In this document: positions 21,643-32,123 of the stretch, in pieces
Layout of the letters: the number at the start of each line of letters is the position of its first letter
Numbering within the stretch: the stretch's first letter is position 1
Assembly (NCBI GenBank): GCA_020744425.1
Contig: JAGMUV010000001.1
Location: 5,394,001-5,458,000, forward strand
Direction: 5' to 3'
Source: Dactylonectria macrodidyma
Lineage: Eukaryota > Ascomycota > Sordariomycetes > Hypocreales > Nectriaceae
Length of the DNA stretch: 64,000 nucleotides
Translations under genes and position numbers: made by a program
Notes under the pieces: model-generated
Seen by the model: only the letters and a program-made list of their open reading frames with translations
What the model was told of the DNA's origin: nothing
Databases searched by the model: none

Positions 21643-23328
21643 ATGGCCACGATCGAGCCACGCTTGATTCACCTGCTCAACGAGTCGACCACGCCCCAGC
21701 TCCCTCATGTCGACCTGCCTCCTCTTCATTCTTTGCCCCTACCTAAGTCCCTAGACCTGCCGTTGCCCCCGCTTGAACCGGACTCGAGCCACCGAGGCGA
21801 CAGACCCGACAGACGCGGCACCGATGGCCTAGCCCTGGCAAACCCGACCGGTCCGCTCTATCTTACCGCCGATGACAGCTCTTTAGAACACCGGAAGAGC
21901 GTGGCACGCGTAGATGGAAAGCATGCGTCCACCGCGGCCGCTTTCCCGTTGCGGCTGCTGTTGGGAGAAACAGAGGCAGCGGAACCATCCCACTCGCTCA
22001 ACAAGATCTTAGACGACAACCTCGACAGTCTCGATGATGCTTCCAACAAGAAACGCCATCGCGGTCTCCATGTGAAAGACGATTTTGTGCAACTTCCACA
22101 GCCCCTCAAGAAGCAAAAGGCTGCTCAGGCGGCGCCTGTCATGCCACCCATCATCAATGGCCTCCACGAACCCCCACCGCACGCCGCCTTGTTTCCACCA
22201 ATATCCTCCACCTCCTTCGATCGCAAAGATGGAAAACAAATCAAGCTACTGCATGAACTCAATCAAACATCACCTGATGCCGACAACAACAATAGCAGCA
22301 ACAACAAGGCGAGGAAGCGCGCCACGAAACCGAGGAGAAAGTGGTCCGAGGAGGAGACAAATCACCTGTTATTGGGCGTCAACCGCCATGGTGTTGGAAA
22401 ATGGACTAGCATTTTGGAAGACTCTGATTTCAAGTTCAACGATCGGACAGCCGGAGATTTGAAGGACAGGTTCAGAACATGCTGTCCGGACGAACTTCGC
22501 AGGAACAAGGCATCACTTGGCTCCCCGTCGAGCAAATCGAGACAGCCGAAACAAAAGACTAAAGGCGACACTCATTTCGACAAGATACTACTAGATGGTG
22601 ACACCTCATTGACCCCGGAGCCGTCAACGGGGAATGAGGCTGAGACAAATCCGAGACAGAAGAAGAGCCGAGCGCATCGCAAAAAGATGGAAGATCTTGT
22701 GGAACTTGGCATACATGGACCGTTCAAGAAATCACATCGACGGGAGCGACGCCCCTTCACCGAACAAGATGACCGGGAGATCCTGGAGGGTCTCAACCAG
22801 CATGGTCCCGCGTGGACCAAGATTCAACGCGACCCGCGCTTCCATCTCGCCAGTAGGCAGCCAACTGATCTGAGGGACCGGGTACGCAACAAGTATCCCA
22901 GCATATATCAGCGTATAGAAAAGGGAACTTTCCAGGTCAACGATGGCGGCCGCGGCAACGACATCATGGAACCATCCATCAACATGTCGATCAACAACTC
23001 GCTTCAGCCCTCAAACACTACTCTTGAGATGCAGATGAACCCTGCCGCTCCGCGGGAGGATCTGCCAAGGTGGCCCCTGCAGCGGGTAGACACTGTTGAG
23101 AGCATCCATTCCAGTCAAGGATTCGAGTTTGGTGAATCGGTGACTCCCCAGTTCATGGGAGGTGAGATGGACATATCACGACTATTACTTGACGACACCC
23201 AGATTCCACAAGGAGCTTCGCGAATGGGTGTCGATTCCTTTACAGGTTCCTCTGCTAGCACTGCTATTCCAGAGTCGCGCCGAGAAGGTCTTGGAAAAAC
23301 AACAGAAAGGGCACAGCATGCCTTTTGA
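21643..23328 (+). CDS. Tay1/Teb1-like double-telobox Myb protein
   Basis: One exon, 561 residues. The first ~220 residues are proline/leucine-rich and disordered. Two Myb domains follow: Myb1 at about 230-282 (RRKWSEEE...W...GDLKDRFRT, telobox at 271-279) and Myb2 at about 369-420 (RPFTEQDD...AWTKI...TDLRDRVRNKYP, telobox at 408-419), joined by a basic linker. Two tandem telobox Mybs is the architecture of Yarrowia Tay1 and fission yeast Teb1/Mug152, which bind TTAGGG-type duplex DNA; Teb1 acts at AACCCT boxes of histone promoters, Tay1 at telomeres. The C-terminal third is acidic/serine-rich without domains. The start was chosen as the first ATG after a long pyrimidine-rich leader. Telomeric versus promoter role cannot be decided from sequence. 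Confidence 0.85.
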   Translation: MATIEPRLIHLLNESTTPQLPHVDLPPLHSLPLPKSLDLPLPPLEPDSSHRGDRPDRRGTDGLALANPTGPLYLTADDSSLEHRKSVARVDGKHASTAAAFPLRLLLGETEAAEPSHSLNKILDDNLDSLDDASNKKRHRGLHVKDDFVQLPQPLKKQKAAQAAPVMPPIINGLHEPPPHAALFPPISSTSFDRKDGKQIKLLHELNQTSPDADNNNSSNNKARKRATKPRRKWSEEETNHLLLGVNRHGVGKWTSILEDSDFKFNDRTAGDLKDRFRTCCPDELRRNKASLGSPSSKSRQPKQKTKGDTHFDKILLDGDTSLTPEPSTGNEAETNPRQKKSRAHRKKMEDLVELGIHGPFKKSHRRERRPFTEQDDREILEGLNQHGPAWTKIQRDPRFHLASRQPTDLRDRVRNKYPSIYQRIEKGTFQVNDGGRGNDIMEPSINMSINNSLQPSNTTLEMQMNPAAPREDLPRWPLQRVDTVESIHSSQGFEFGESVTPQFMGGEMDISRLLLDDTQIPQGASRMGVDSFTGSSASTAIPESRREGLGKTTERAQHAF

Positions 23329-24043
23329 TAGGCGACTGCCAGAAACGAATGAGATTGGGATTATGAGTGTTCCTTGCTGAATCGGAATACAGGACTTGGG
23401 AATTGAACTTGTATCAGGAACCTTTGGGCGCATGTAGATTTGGGATATCAAAGCAGGACAGCACGCGCTGATTGTCGGTCATTGAGCCAGGGATTGAGAA
23501 TATGTGTATGGGCGCTAATCATGGAAGGTAATACGGATGCCTCGCTGGCAAAAAAACAAAGACCTGGTCTTGGTAAAGATGTGTAGGTGTCAATAAGACG
23601 ATGGAATGGGCTGGATTATTGGGATAAGGTGGAATTCGTGTGGAGAGCATCACAGAATCCCGCAGTCAAGAACACCACAAAGACTCAATCATGATACCTT
23701 CATGATAGCTTGAATGGACCAGGCTCAATGTGCATATTCAGGTAATGAATCTGAAGGCGCGTCTCCTTCAATTCGTAGATGGCATTATGCAATCACCTTT
23801 CTTAAAACAGGCTAAGATCCGGGGTCCTGCCTTCGGGCAACGCTTCAGCTGGCCGCTGTGAGAAGTCAGGTGACACAACACGTGACCCCCACCATTTCGC
23901 CTCCCCTGTGTAGGGCACGAAACCCCCCGCCCGCTAGCACTCACGAAAAAAAGTGTGGTCCAACATTTCACACTCGCTCTTCTAGCAGGCCTTTCGATCG
24001 ACCATCTTCCTCATCACCGTCGACAACACAGCCATCCGACACC
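23329..24043. other. intergenic region upstream of rps4
   Basis: No gene is supported. The right part is the rps4 promoter, with E-box-like and GTAGGGC motifs listed separately, and a short leader. Confidence 0.55.
23879..23916 (+). promoter_or_regulatory. candidate Cbf1- and Tbf1-like sites in the rps4 promoter
   Basis: CACGTGAC (23879-23886) matches the Cbf1 E-box; TAGGGC (23911-23916, preceded by G) is the reverse complement of GCCCTA, matching the RCCCTA core of Tbf1-class sites. Both lie 130-165 bp before the start codon. In several yeasts Tbf1 with Cbf1 controls ribosomal protein genes; use here is inferred. Confidence 0.35.
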
Positions 24044-25082
24044 ATGGCCCGCGGAATGTGAGTACCAGCGCATCATGAGAGACAGCAATCACTGCGTATA
24101 CCGGCTGTGGAATACGCAATGATCTCGATTCCTCTCTGCCACCCTGGCGTCGCAGAAAACATCTCTAACCGTCTTCTAGCAAGAAGCACCAGAAGCGCCT
24201 CAGCGCGCCCTCGCACTGGCTGCTCGACAAGCTCTCCGGCACCTACGCTCCCAAGCCCTCTGCCGGTCCTCACAAGCTTCGTGACTGCATGCCTCTGGTC
24301 GTCTTCCTCCGAAACCGCCTCAAGTATGCTCTCAACTACCGTGAGACCCGCGCCATTCTCATGCAGCGCCTGATCAAGGTCGATGGCAAGGTCCGCACCG
24401 ACCAGACCTACCCCACCGGCTTCATGGACGTCATCTCCATCGAGAAGACCGGCGAGAGCTTCCGCCTTGTCTACGACACCAAGGGCCGATTCACCGTCCA
24501 CCGAATCCAGGCCGAGGAGGCTGAGTACAAGCTGGGCAAGGTCAAGCGCGTTCAGCTTGGCCGCGGTGGAATCCCATTCTTGGTCACGCACGATGCACGA
24601 ACGTAAGTTCTGTCAGACATCATTCAGCCGTTGGATCAAGCTTTGGTCGATTCGATTTACACCGGACGATATTGGAGCTTTTTTTGACGGCTGTATGTTC
24701 TCCCTCTCTACCCCAGTACTGACAGGTTTTCCCTCACAGCATCCGCTACCCTGACCCCTCCATCAAGGTCAACGACACTGTCAAGATTGACCTCGCCACT
24801 GGCAAGATCACCGACTTCATCAAGTTCGATACTGGCGCCGTCGCCATGGTCACTGGTGGTCGCAACATGGGTCGTGTTGGTGTCATCACCCACCGTGAGC
24901 GTCACGATGGTGGTTTCAACATTGTCCACATCAAGGATGCCATTGATAACAGCTTCGCTACCCGTGAGAGCAACGTTTTCGTCATTGGCCAGGACAAGCC
25001 CTGGATCTCCCTGCCCAAGGGCAAGGGTGTCAAGCTCACCATCGCCGAGGAGCGTGACCGTCGCCGTGCTCTCTCTCACTAA
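24044..25082 (+). CDS. rps4: 40S ribosomal protein S4 (eS4)
   Basis: Exons 24044-24057, 24180-24602 and 24740-25082 give 259 residues. The first exon codes only four codons plus two bases (MARG...), a common layout for ribosomal protein genes; introns of 122 and 137 bp start GTGAGT and GTAAGT. The protein is full length for eS4 and collinear throughout: MARGIKKHQKRL start, an S4-type RNA-binding region ([11 protein letters not shown]), the central eS4 domain and a C-terminal KOW-like segment ([16 protein letters not shown]). It is a structural component of the small subunit. No snoRNA C/D boxes are evident in either intron. The promoter has candidate Cbf1/Tbf1 motifs. Confidence 0.97.
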
Positions 25083-28000
25083 ATATGACAGGAATGGAAA
25101 ATGGCATGTGGACTGGAGTCTCGGATTTGACGTTTGCTTTTACGGCTATAACACCCATAGCCAGCCCATGTGGCTAACGATAAAAGATGAATTTGAGCCA
25201 AGCACCAACAGTCTATCTGAGTTTTCTGTTCACTCATACCTTGTGACGAAATGCAATGTATTGACGTCAATGTATGTCACCTGCGTGTGACGAACTGGCG
25301 TCGTAGTCTTAAGAGTCTTACATCCGGAGACTTACTATGTACAAAAGTGCGTAACCGCGGTAGGCCGCCGTTGGTTATACACATGCTGTAAGTTGTCCGA
25401 CACGTAAAGTAACACGTTTTACCCTTCCTCGCTTGTGACAGCGGCCGAGTAGCAAGCAATGCCTAGTTGTCGTTTAAAGACTATTTACGCACGGTAGGTT
25501 CAATGAGGTTAGTAGCAAGCAATCCTGAAAGCGAAAGTCGGCTTGAAGGATGTTGCACCCCACACTGATGGCCCACGGATTGCGTGATCTAAGACGAAGA
25601 GGTTGTCGTCGCTGAGATAGGAAACACCAACGACAACGTGGACGTCTAGCTAGGTTCAAAGCGAGAGGCCCTTTCGAGCGGGCGTAGATGGGCAGTGGGA
25701 AGACGGCGTCAACTGACGGATCCATGACTCCATGGCTTCATTATTGCGGTTCGCTTGGGGTGGGAGCGGGGTCGGTCTGATGGGTTTCCGTGGGGGTAGT
25801 TCTCAGCTAGATTTGTAATGCGGCAGAGCGGACAGGCGATGGGGCTCTTGGTTTAGGGGAGGTCGGCAAGAAAAGCGATTTGGTAGAACTGGATATGAGT
25901 TTAGATGTTGTGGTTGTAGTTTCTGTTGTTGGTGACAGTGCCAGAAATTGGTTTGGGAGAAAGTGCAAGTTCAAAAAGTACGGAAGTAATGGATCCGTTT
26001 TCACACACATAGGTAGGTACACAAATACAGCATGTAGAGCATGTACGTATGGTACTATCAAGTCGGCCTAGGTACTTGCTGGGCTGTCACCCACGGAACG
26101 GCCAGGAGAGTTTCTGACCGTGAGAATGAATGCAACCTCAAACAGGCACGTGGACATGCAGGGTGGGATGGTTGCATCTAGAAGCCCGATGCTAGACGAT
26201 GGCAAAGTCGATGATGTTGGTGGGCAGGGAGGACCGAGAGCCATTGCTGATGACGATGACTGCATATGAATGTTTGTGTACGGAGTACTGTAAGTAGGGA
26301 TCATATGCGCCTTACCTTGGGGCACGAGACGAAAATCAGAATTCGGTCTCGGTGTGCCGGTCGGTGTGGTGTTTTTGGGACCCGTAAGCAGCGGTTGACT
26401 GGCTGAGCGCTCATGGCACTGACAGGATCGGCCGTCGCCCCTGGTTCCTACATGGCCAACTGATGTGTCTCTTTCATACATATGATACATGCAGACACAA
26501 GTGAAGAGGGGGGGTTGATGGAGCTGCCGGTTGCAGACAAGTTACAACTGGATTCGCCCCCCGAGGCTGCATGCGGCCGCGTTGGGAAGATGCCAATTGC
26601 GCCCCCCCCCGGGATCAAGGATGCTTACCTAGCGGTTGTGGACGGACGGTCGGGCGTCGATGCTGGTGGGAGAGGACGCTTCGGAACTGGCAGCCCGCGT
26701 GAGGGATTTTGAACAAGATGCGGCAGCTTGGTGATTTGCGAAGGGAGGGCGCTGCGTGAGTGAAGGCTTCGGTGATATGGATGGATGACGAGCAAGTAGC
26801 TATTGGGTCGGTGAAAGTTGCACAGTCAAGAGAGTCTCAATAATCTTGAATCTCGAGGGTTTGTTATTCGTGTGGGATGGATGGCTTGAAAGGATGCCTT
26901 TCCTCGGCCGCGGCCCAAGCCCTCCGTGCCGACGGGGGAGCGTGGTCACCGGGCTTGCCAATAACCGCCGCCACGGAGGCATCCAGGCCGAAAATCTCGG
27001 CCCACCGGTCTGTTTTTTGCTTTCCCTTTCCCCAGGATGCTGCAAGGGCAAAAAGAAAGTACATGGAACAATAATCATGTCCTAAACAGTCACTTGACCC
27101 CGGGTGTCGGGGTGGCTGATTTGGGGTGGCAAGTTGTGCATCTCAACTTCATACCGGTGTGATGGCAGGGCGGCACGGCAGCGAAACGAATTCGGAATTT
27201 GGGCGTGGGTGGCACAAACAAGACGAGGATGCACGCGTTCGGGATAATTTCATGGGGAAAGGCGGGTTAGGGCAATGCTACTTGTCATGCTGAAAAGCGC
27301 CAGATGACCTAGAGAGGAGAAATGAAGACAGGGGGAGCAACAGACGTACGAGGTATAGTACATATGGAATTTAGTAGCTACTTGAGTTTAGGAGTGTTCT
27401 GTAGAGCATCGTCGGTCACAGCCGTCTTTGTTGTTTCAACCCCACGTCCGAGATTGGAATCAGTGCAATTGGAAATTGCTCATCGATAGCGCCAACGGCA
27501 ATGTTTGTTTATATCGAGGCTCAACACCAGGAGCCTAGCTCAAGACCGGGGGAGGGGGATCGTCCAAACTACGGCGACCCGCCCCCAAGTTGTTGTCCAT
27601 CAGCTGGCCGCCTTTGCGTTTCCAATCCGCCAGACGCAGGTGGTTCCGACGAGATGCAGGGGGGGGGGGGGGGGAAGCAAAATAAACAGAGAAGCAGAAG
27701 ACGAATATGAAGACGAATATGAAGAAGAAGAAAAGAAAGAAGAAAAGCGCCATTATTGTAACGCCCGAGGCTTGGTTGTTGCCTCTTTCCCTTGTGAGAG
27801 CACATGCACACACGCAGCCTGGCGTACCTCGTGATAGGACACCCCGCCCTCCCTAATACGCCCCCTCCTTGCCTTCTCTGCTTCTTCTCGCCGCCCCCGT
27901 GATTTCCAAGACTGTTATTATGCACATATGTAGAGCTACCGAGTTAGTCGGTTGGTGGTGTTGACCAGATGGGATGGGCGAATGCACGCGAGCCCCCGGA

Positions 28001-29076
28001 ATTGGACAATGCCCTGCAGGTGCGAGACGTCTGACGCACATTCGTCGCCCATGACGCTACGCTCGTGGCATCGCCGTACCCATTCGCCTCCAGCCGATGG
28101 TGTCTCTTAGCCTAGCCTCACGGCTGGCTGGGGGGTTGTTTTCGTTTGTTTCCCCCCAGCTTCTTGTTTCTGCTGTCGTGTCCCCCCGTCATCCGTCATC
28201 CGGTCATTTCTGGGGAGCCAATCCGTGGAGTCGTCCCCATGCTCTCTCGCCCCTTCTCGTCTGTTAGCATCGGCCGTGGGCATGAGCATGCGGATGGGTT
28301 TTCCGACAACTGGGCGATTTGCATTGCATCAGCCAGACTAATGCTCGTAGATCGAAAATAAGCCCCCCCTCTTCATCTCCACACCAAGACCTAAAGATCC
28401 CACGGCGACGGACAAGCTGGGTTGAGAATGGTCTGGCCTACTACGTACTGTTAGGTGGACGTCGACGGCGGTAGTCGGATTCATTTATACTGTAGGTACC
28501 CCCATCGTGACCCCGTTCCGGAGCCCGCCTGGATCCTACGCTCTCTCCCCTTGGCTGCCGGAGGGGCTTTCTTTATTAGGGTCCCTTCTTCTCCGTCATA
28601 TTTTCCAATTTCAATCCAGCCTCTATTTTCCAGCATCTCTCCAGTGTCTGTCTTGGTTCCCTTCCCTTTCCCTTCCTCGTATAATCTTCATCATCACGCT
28701 GCGCCCAACGTCATTCTCTATCCCAGGAATTTACCTACACCTATAGCGTTGTATCATTGTATCGTATCCCTCGTCCCTCTTTCCCCCAAGCACAAGCACG
28801 GATCACCGGTTTCTCTCCTGGCGCCTTTTGGCAAAACAGGGGCGCGTGAGGGGCACAAAAAGTCGACGACGTTTGCAAAAGCCTCAAAGCGGAGCCCAAG
28901 AGCTTGGTCGTCGTGCCCACGCACGAGAAACGCCATCACTATTTCGTTATCTGATCTCTTTGCGGGTCCCACTCGATTGCCAATTGCGGGTTAAAGACTC
29001 ATAACGAAACTTCCACCCTCGGGATCCAAATCCAACGAAACTTGAACACAATCTTCGGGCTCGTTCTTGGACCGTA
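25083..29076. other. 4-kb gene-free region
   Basis: Many short frames, none with family resemblance. It contains a C9 tract near 26602, a GGGTTAGGGC telomere-like motif near 27264, a G16 homopolymer, a purine-rich GAA/AGA tract (about 27685-27755), and close to 29.0 kb a pyrimidine-rich leader for the D-lactate dehydrogenase gene. I see no RNA gene or element ends. Confidence 0.5.
27659..27674 (+). repeat. G16 homopolymer
   Basis: Sixteen consecutive G. Such tracts are length-unstable and error-prone in sequencing, and can form G-quadruplexes. A purine-rich stretch follows directly. Confidence 0.9.
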
Positions 29077-31071
29077 ATGTCAGCCAGATGCTGTGCCCGG
29101 GCCCTATTGGGGCGTGGTTCCAGAAGGACCAATGTCCGGCGTGGATTCGCAACCACGCCCCGGCGCCCCGGCCCCGACCCGGCCGCATCCCGGCCCGTTG
29201 ACTCCAACCAGACCTCCGGGTGGTCCGGCCTCAGAGTCTTGGCTGTGGCCGCCGGCGCCGGGGCTGCCGGCTGGGGACTCGCCAGTGTGAGTGGTCAGGG
29301 CGACGCAAAGGGTTTATTTGGTGCCAAATCCGCATCTCGCTATGCAACCTTGCCCGAGATGGAAGAGGTAAGTTGATTTGCGCATAGCCCAAAACAGCCA
29401 ATGATGAAGCATCGTATGTCTGACGTGCTTTCAAGGCAATGAGAAAAATCGAAAAAGAGATCGGCATTGAGGACATCATTTCCACCGACGCGGATGATCT
29501 GCATGCGCATGGTTACTCCGAGTGGTCCTCGGTCAACCTAGACACGCTGCCCGTGGCCGTGGCCTACCCGCGGAATACGGAGGATGTGTCCGTCATCGCG
29601 CGTATCTGCCACGAATATCGCATCCCGATTATCCCCTACTCGGGTGGCTCTAGCCTTGAAGGTAACTTCTCAGCTCCGTATGGAGGAGTTAGTGTCGACT
29701 TTGCCTACATGAATCAAATCGTGGAGTTCAACAAGGAGGACATGGACATTGTGGTGCAACCAAGTATTGGCTGGCAAGACCTCAACGAGAAACTGGCCAG
29801 AATGGAAAGCGGTCTCTTTTTCCCCATCGACCCAGGCACGCCTATCAATCGAAGCCTCAACCAGCCTGAACCAGAAGCTAACACAAGTGTAGGTCCAAGC
29901 GCAAAGATTGGAGGCATGATTGGGACCAACTGCTCTGGAACCAACGCCGTGAGGTATGGAACCATGAAAGATTGGGTCATCAACCTGACCGTCGTTCTTG
30001 CGGACGGACGCATCATCAAGACGCGGAGGAGGCCGAGGAAGTCGTCGGCTGGTTACAACCTCAACTCGCTTTTCGTCGGATCTGAAGGCACCCTGGGTCT
30101 TGTGACAGAAGGTACGTTAGAGAAGATCTGGGACAGAGACAATTTTTAGGGGGTGAAGGAACGTAGAAGTGTTCTATGATGCCGTATCCTCCTTGGGAGT
30201 GCCTTTGCGTCGCGGTTTGGACTAACCTTTGATAGCCACTCTCAAACTGGCAGTAGTCCCGGAGCAGTATTCCGTCGCCGTCGTCACATTCCCGTCGATT
30301 CGCGATGCCGCAGCTGCCGCTGCAGGTGTCATGCAGACGGGCGTGCCCATCGCGGCTATGGAGATCATGGACGAGGTACAGATGAAGGTGGTCAATCTGG
30401 GCGGCGCAACATTCCCGCGAGTCTGGAAAGAGGTGCCTACACTCTTCTTCAAGTTCTCGGGTACCAAGGAGGGCGTTCGCGACGCTATCACGCGCGTGCA
30501 GAAGATCACGGCAGCCAACAAGGGCGGCAATTTCGAGTTTGCGCGCGACGAGCGCGAGCAGAAGCTGCTCTGGTCTGCGCGCAAGGAGTCGCTGTGGTCG
30601 ATGCTGTCGCTCCGCAAGGAGGGCGAGGAGACATGGAGCACCGACGTGGCGGTCCCCTTCAGCCGGCTGGCCGACATCATCGAGGTGAGCAAGAAGGAGA
30701 TGGATGACCTGGGCCTGTTCGCAAGCATCCTGGGCCACATTGGCGACGGCAACTTCCACGAGAGCATCATGTACAACCGCGAGATCCCAGGCGAGCGCGA
30801 AAAGGTCGAGAAATGCATCAAGAACATGGTTAAGCGCGCGCTCGACATGGAGGGCACCTGCACGGGCGAGCACGGCATCGGCTGGGGCAAGAAGGAGAGC
30901 TTGCTGTGGGAGGTCGGTCCGGAGACGCTGGCCGTCATGGGATCGCTGAAGGGGTCGCTGGATCCTCGCTGGGTCATGAACCCGGGCAAGATTGTTGACG
31001 TGCCGTGGTTGGGGGTCGAGTATCCCGATGCCGACAAGGCCGTGACGCCCGTGAGGAAGTTGTACAAGTGA
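29077..31071 (+). CDS. dld1: mitochondrial D-lactate dehydrogenase (cytochrome), FAD-linked
   Basis: Four exons (29077-29367, 29436-29835, 29893-30111, 30236-31071) give 581 residues. An arginine-rich presequence and a glycine/alanine membrane segment (about 48-70) indicate inner-membrane anchoring facing the intermembrane space. The FAD-binding PCMH domain has PYSGGSSLEGN and, after splicing, DPGPSAKIGG...NCSGTNA; the C-terminal FAD-oxidase domain carries the HIGDGNFHE and GTCTGEHGIG motifs with metal/substrate histidines. The enzyme oxidises D-lactate to pyruvate, passing electrons to cytochrome c. Intron 2 (29836-29892, 57 bp) must use a GC donor (CCAG|GCACGC) with branch GCTAAC and acceptor GTGTAG; without its removal 19 residues would interrupt the conserved DPG-PSAK junction. 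Introns 1 and 3 are GT-AG (68 and 124 bp). Confidence 0.92.
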
Positions 31072-32123
31072 GGTTGATATGGCGAGGTGTGGTTAGTGGT
31101 GTTGATGTTGAAGGGAAACAAAAGGGGCGACAGGGTGTTTCAGAAGAGAGTTGTCAACGAAACGATCGAGGCGAAGGATGCAAAAACAGACCGTAGTAGA
31201 ACGTCACATATAGATTCAAATTTGCATAGGGAGATAGGTAGGTAACTCAGGTGGTACTCTCCCATAGTCATTGGAGACCCAGGTATCTCACAAACATCGC
31301 CGGGGTTGGGTATCAATGTAGGGGTCTAGGGTAGGCAGCATCGTCCGGGCATCTGCATGTAGCAGCGCAGCGCTTAGAACTTGAACGACTTATGGACGAT
31401 AATTATTTATAAAAAGAGTATTGCTACCCGTACATCATTTTTGAACAAGCCTAGCGTTAGATTAGTACTTCGAGGTGATTATGCGAGTAACTCACACCTG
31501 TTGGACAAAATTCGATCTTTCTGGGCCATGTGAAAGCAACCTATCCTAATGAAGATACGATGTAATCTAGAGGCAATTTTACTGGTAAGAAATGAACGGA
31601 TGCAAGCAAACGTGAATCAGTTTGCGTGCGGAATGCACCCAATGAGACCAGTCTGCGTCGGATAGCTGCAGTGTGTTGACCACCTGTATTGTCCGATGAG
31701 CGATTGAGAGACAAATTTCTTCCTGAACAAGTCCCGCAACACCTTTCGCACTTCAAATGTTTGGATAGGACCCTAAGAGTACCTAATACTTCTTAGGCTT
31801 TTTAGTATTGCGCTGTGATTGAATCACTGTTGCAGTCAAGGCCCTCCTCTAGTCCTTCCTTCTTCTCCTTCCTTCTTCTCCTTCCTTCTTCTCCTTCCTT
31901 CTTCTCCTTCCTTCTTCTCCTTCCTTCTTCCTCTTTCTCAAATTTCCTCGATCTCGCCTCTAAATCTTACTTCTTTCTCCTACTCCTAAGCAGTCCTCCT
32001 CGTACCTACTTTCTGGCCCTCTCTCCTCGATCACCACCGAGCTGCGCATGCATCGCGCTCCCCCTCTTTCGCTCAATCACTCTGGGTGAACAGCGGCTAT
32101 CGGATTTGCTGCTCGACCTCACA
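31072..32123. other. intergenic region and leader upstream of the RdRP gene
   Basis: No gene is supported. The last ~300 bp is strongly pyrimidine-rich and contains a 13-bp minisatellite. An open frame runs through it into the RdRP gene without an ATG, but its predicted product is low-complexity serine/phenylalanine/leucine, so I treat it as 5' untranslated. Confidence 0.6.
31853..31930 (+). repeat. 13-bp pyrimidine minisatellite, six units
   Basis: Six tandem copies of TCCTTCCTTCTTC, exact throughout, 194 bp before the RdRP start codon and probably inside its 5' leader. A pure CT tract of this kind can adopt triplex structure and vary in copy number between strains. Confidence 0.9.

Noticed and set aside
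28455..28994. 179-codon frame upstream of D-lactate dehydrogenase
   Set aside because: It lies in a pyrimidine-rich promoter/leader region and has no family features.
29836..29892. a genuine 19-residue insert in D-lactate dehydrogenase
   Set aside because: It would split the invariant DPG-PSAKIGG region, and branch and acceptor signals mark it as an intron; kept only as an alternative in the findings.
30061..31121. two long antisense frames (270 and 299 codons) opposite D-lactate dehydrogenase
   Set aside because: Composition is explained by the codon pattern of the enzyme gene on the other strand.
31815..32123. N-terminal extension of the RdRP reading frame by about 103 codons
   Set aside because: The frame opens without ATG and translates the CT minisatellite into low-complexity Ser/Phe/Leu; the first ATG at 32124 gives a normal family N-terminus.
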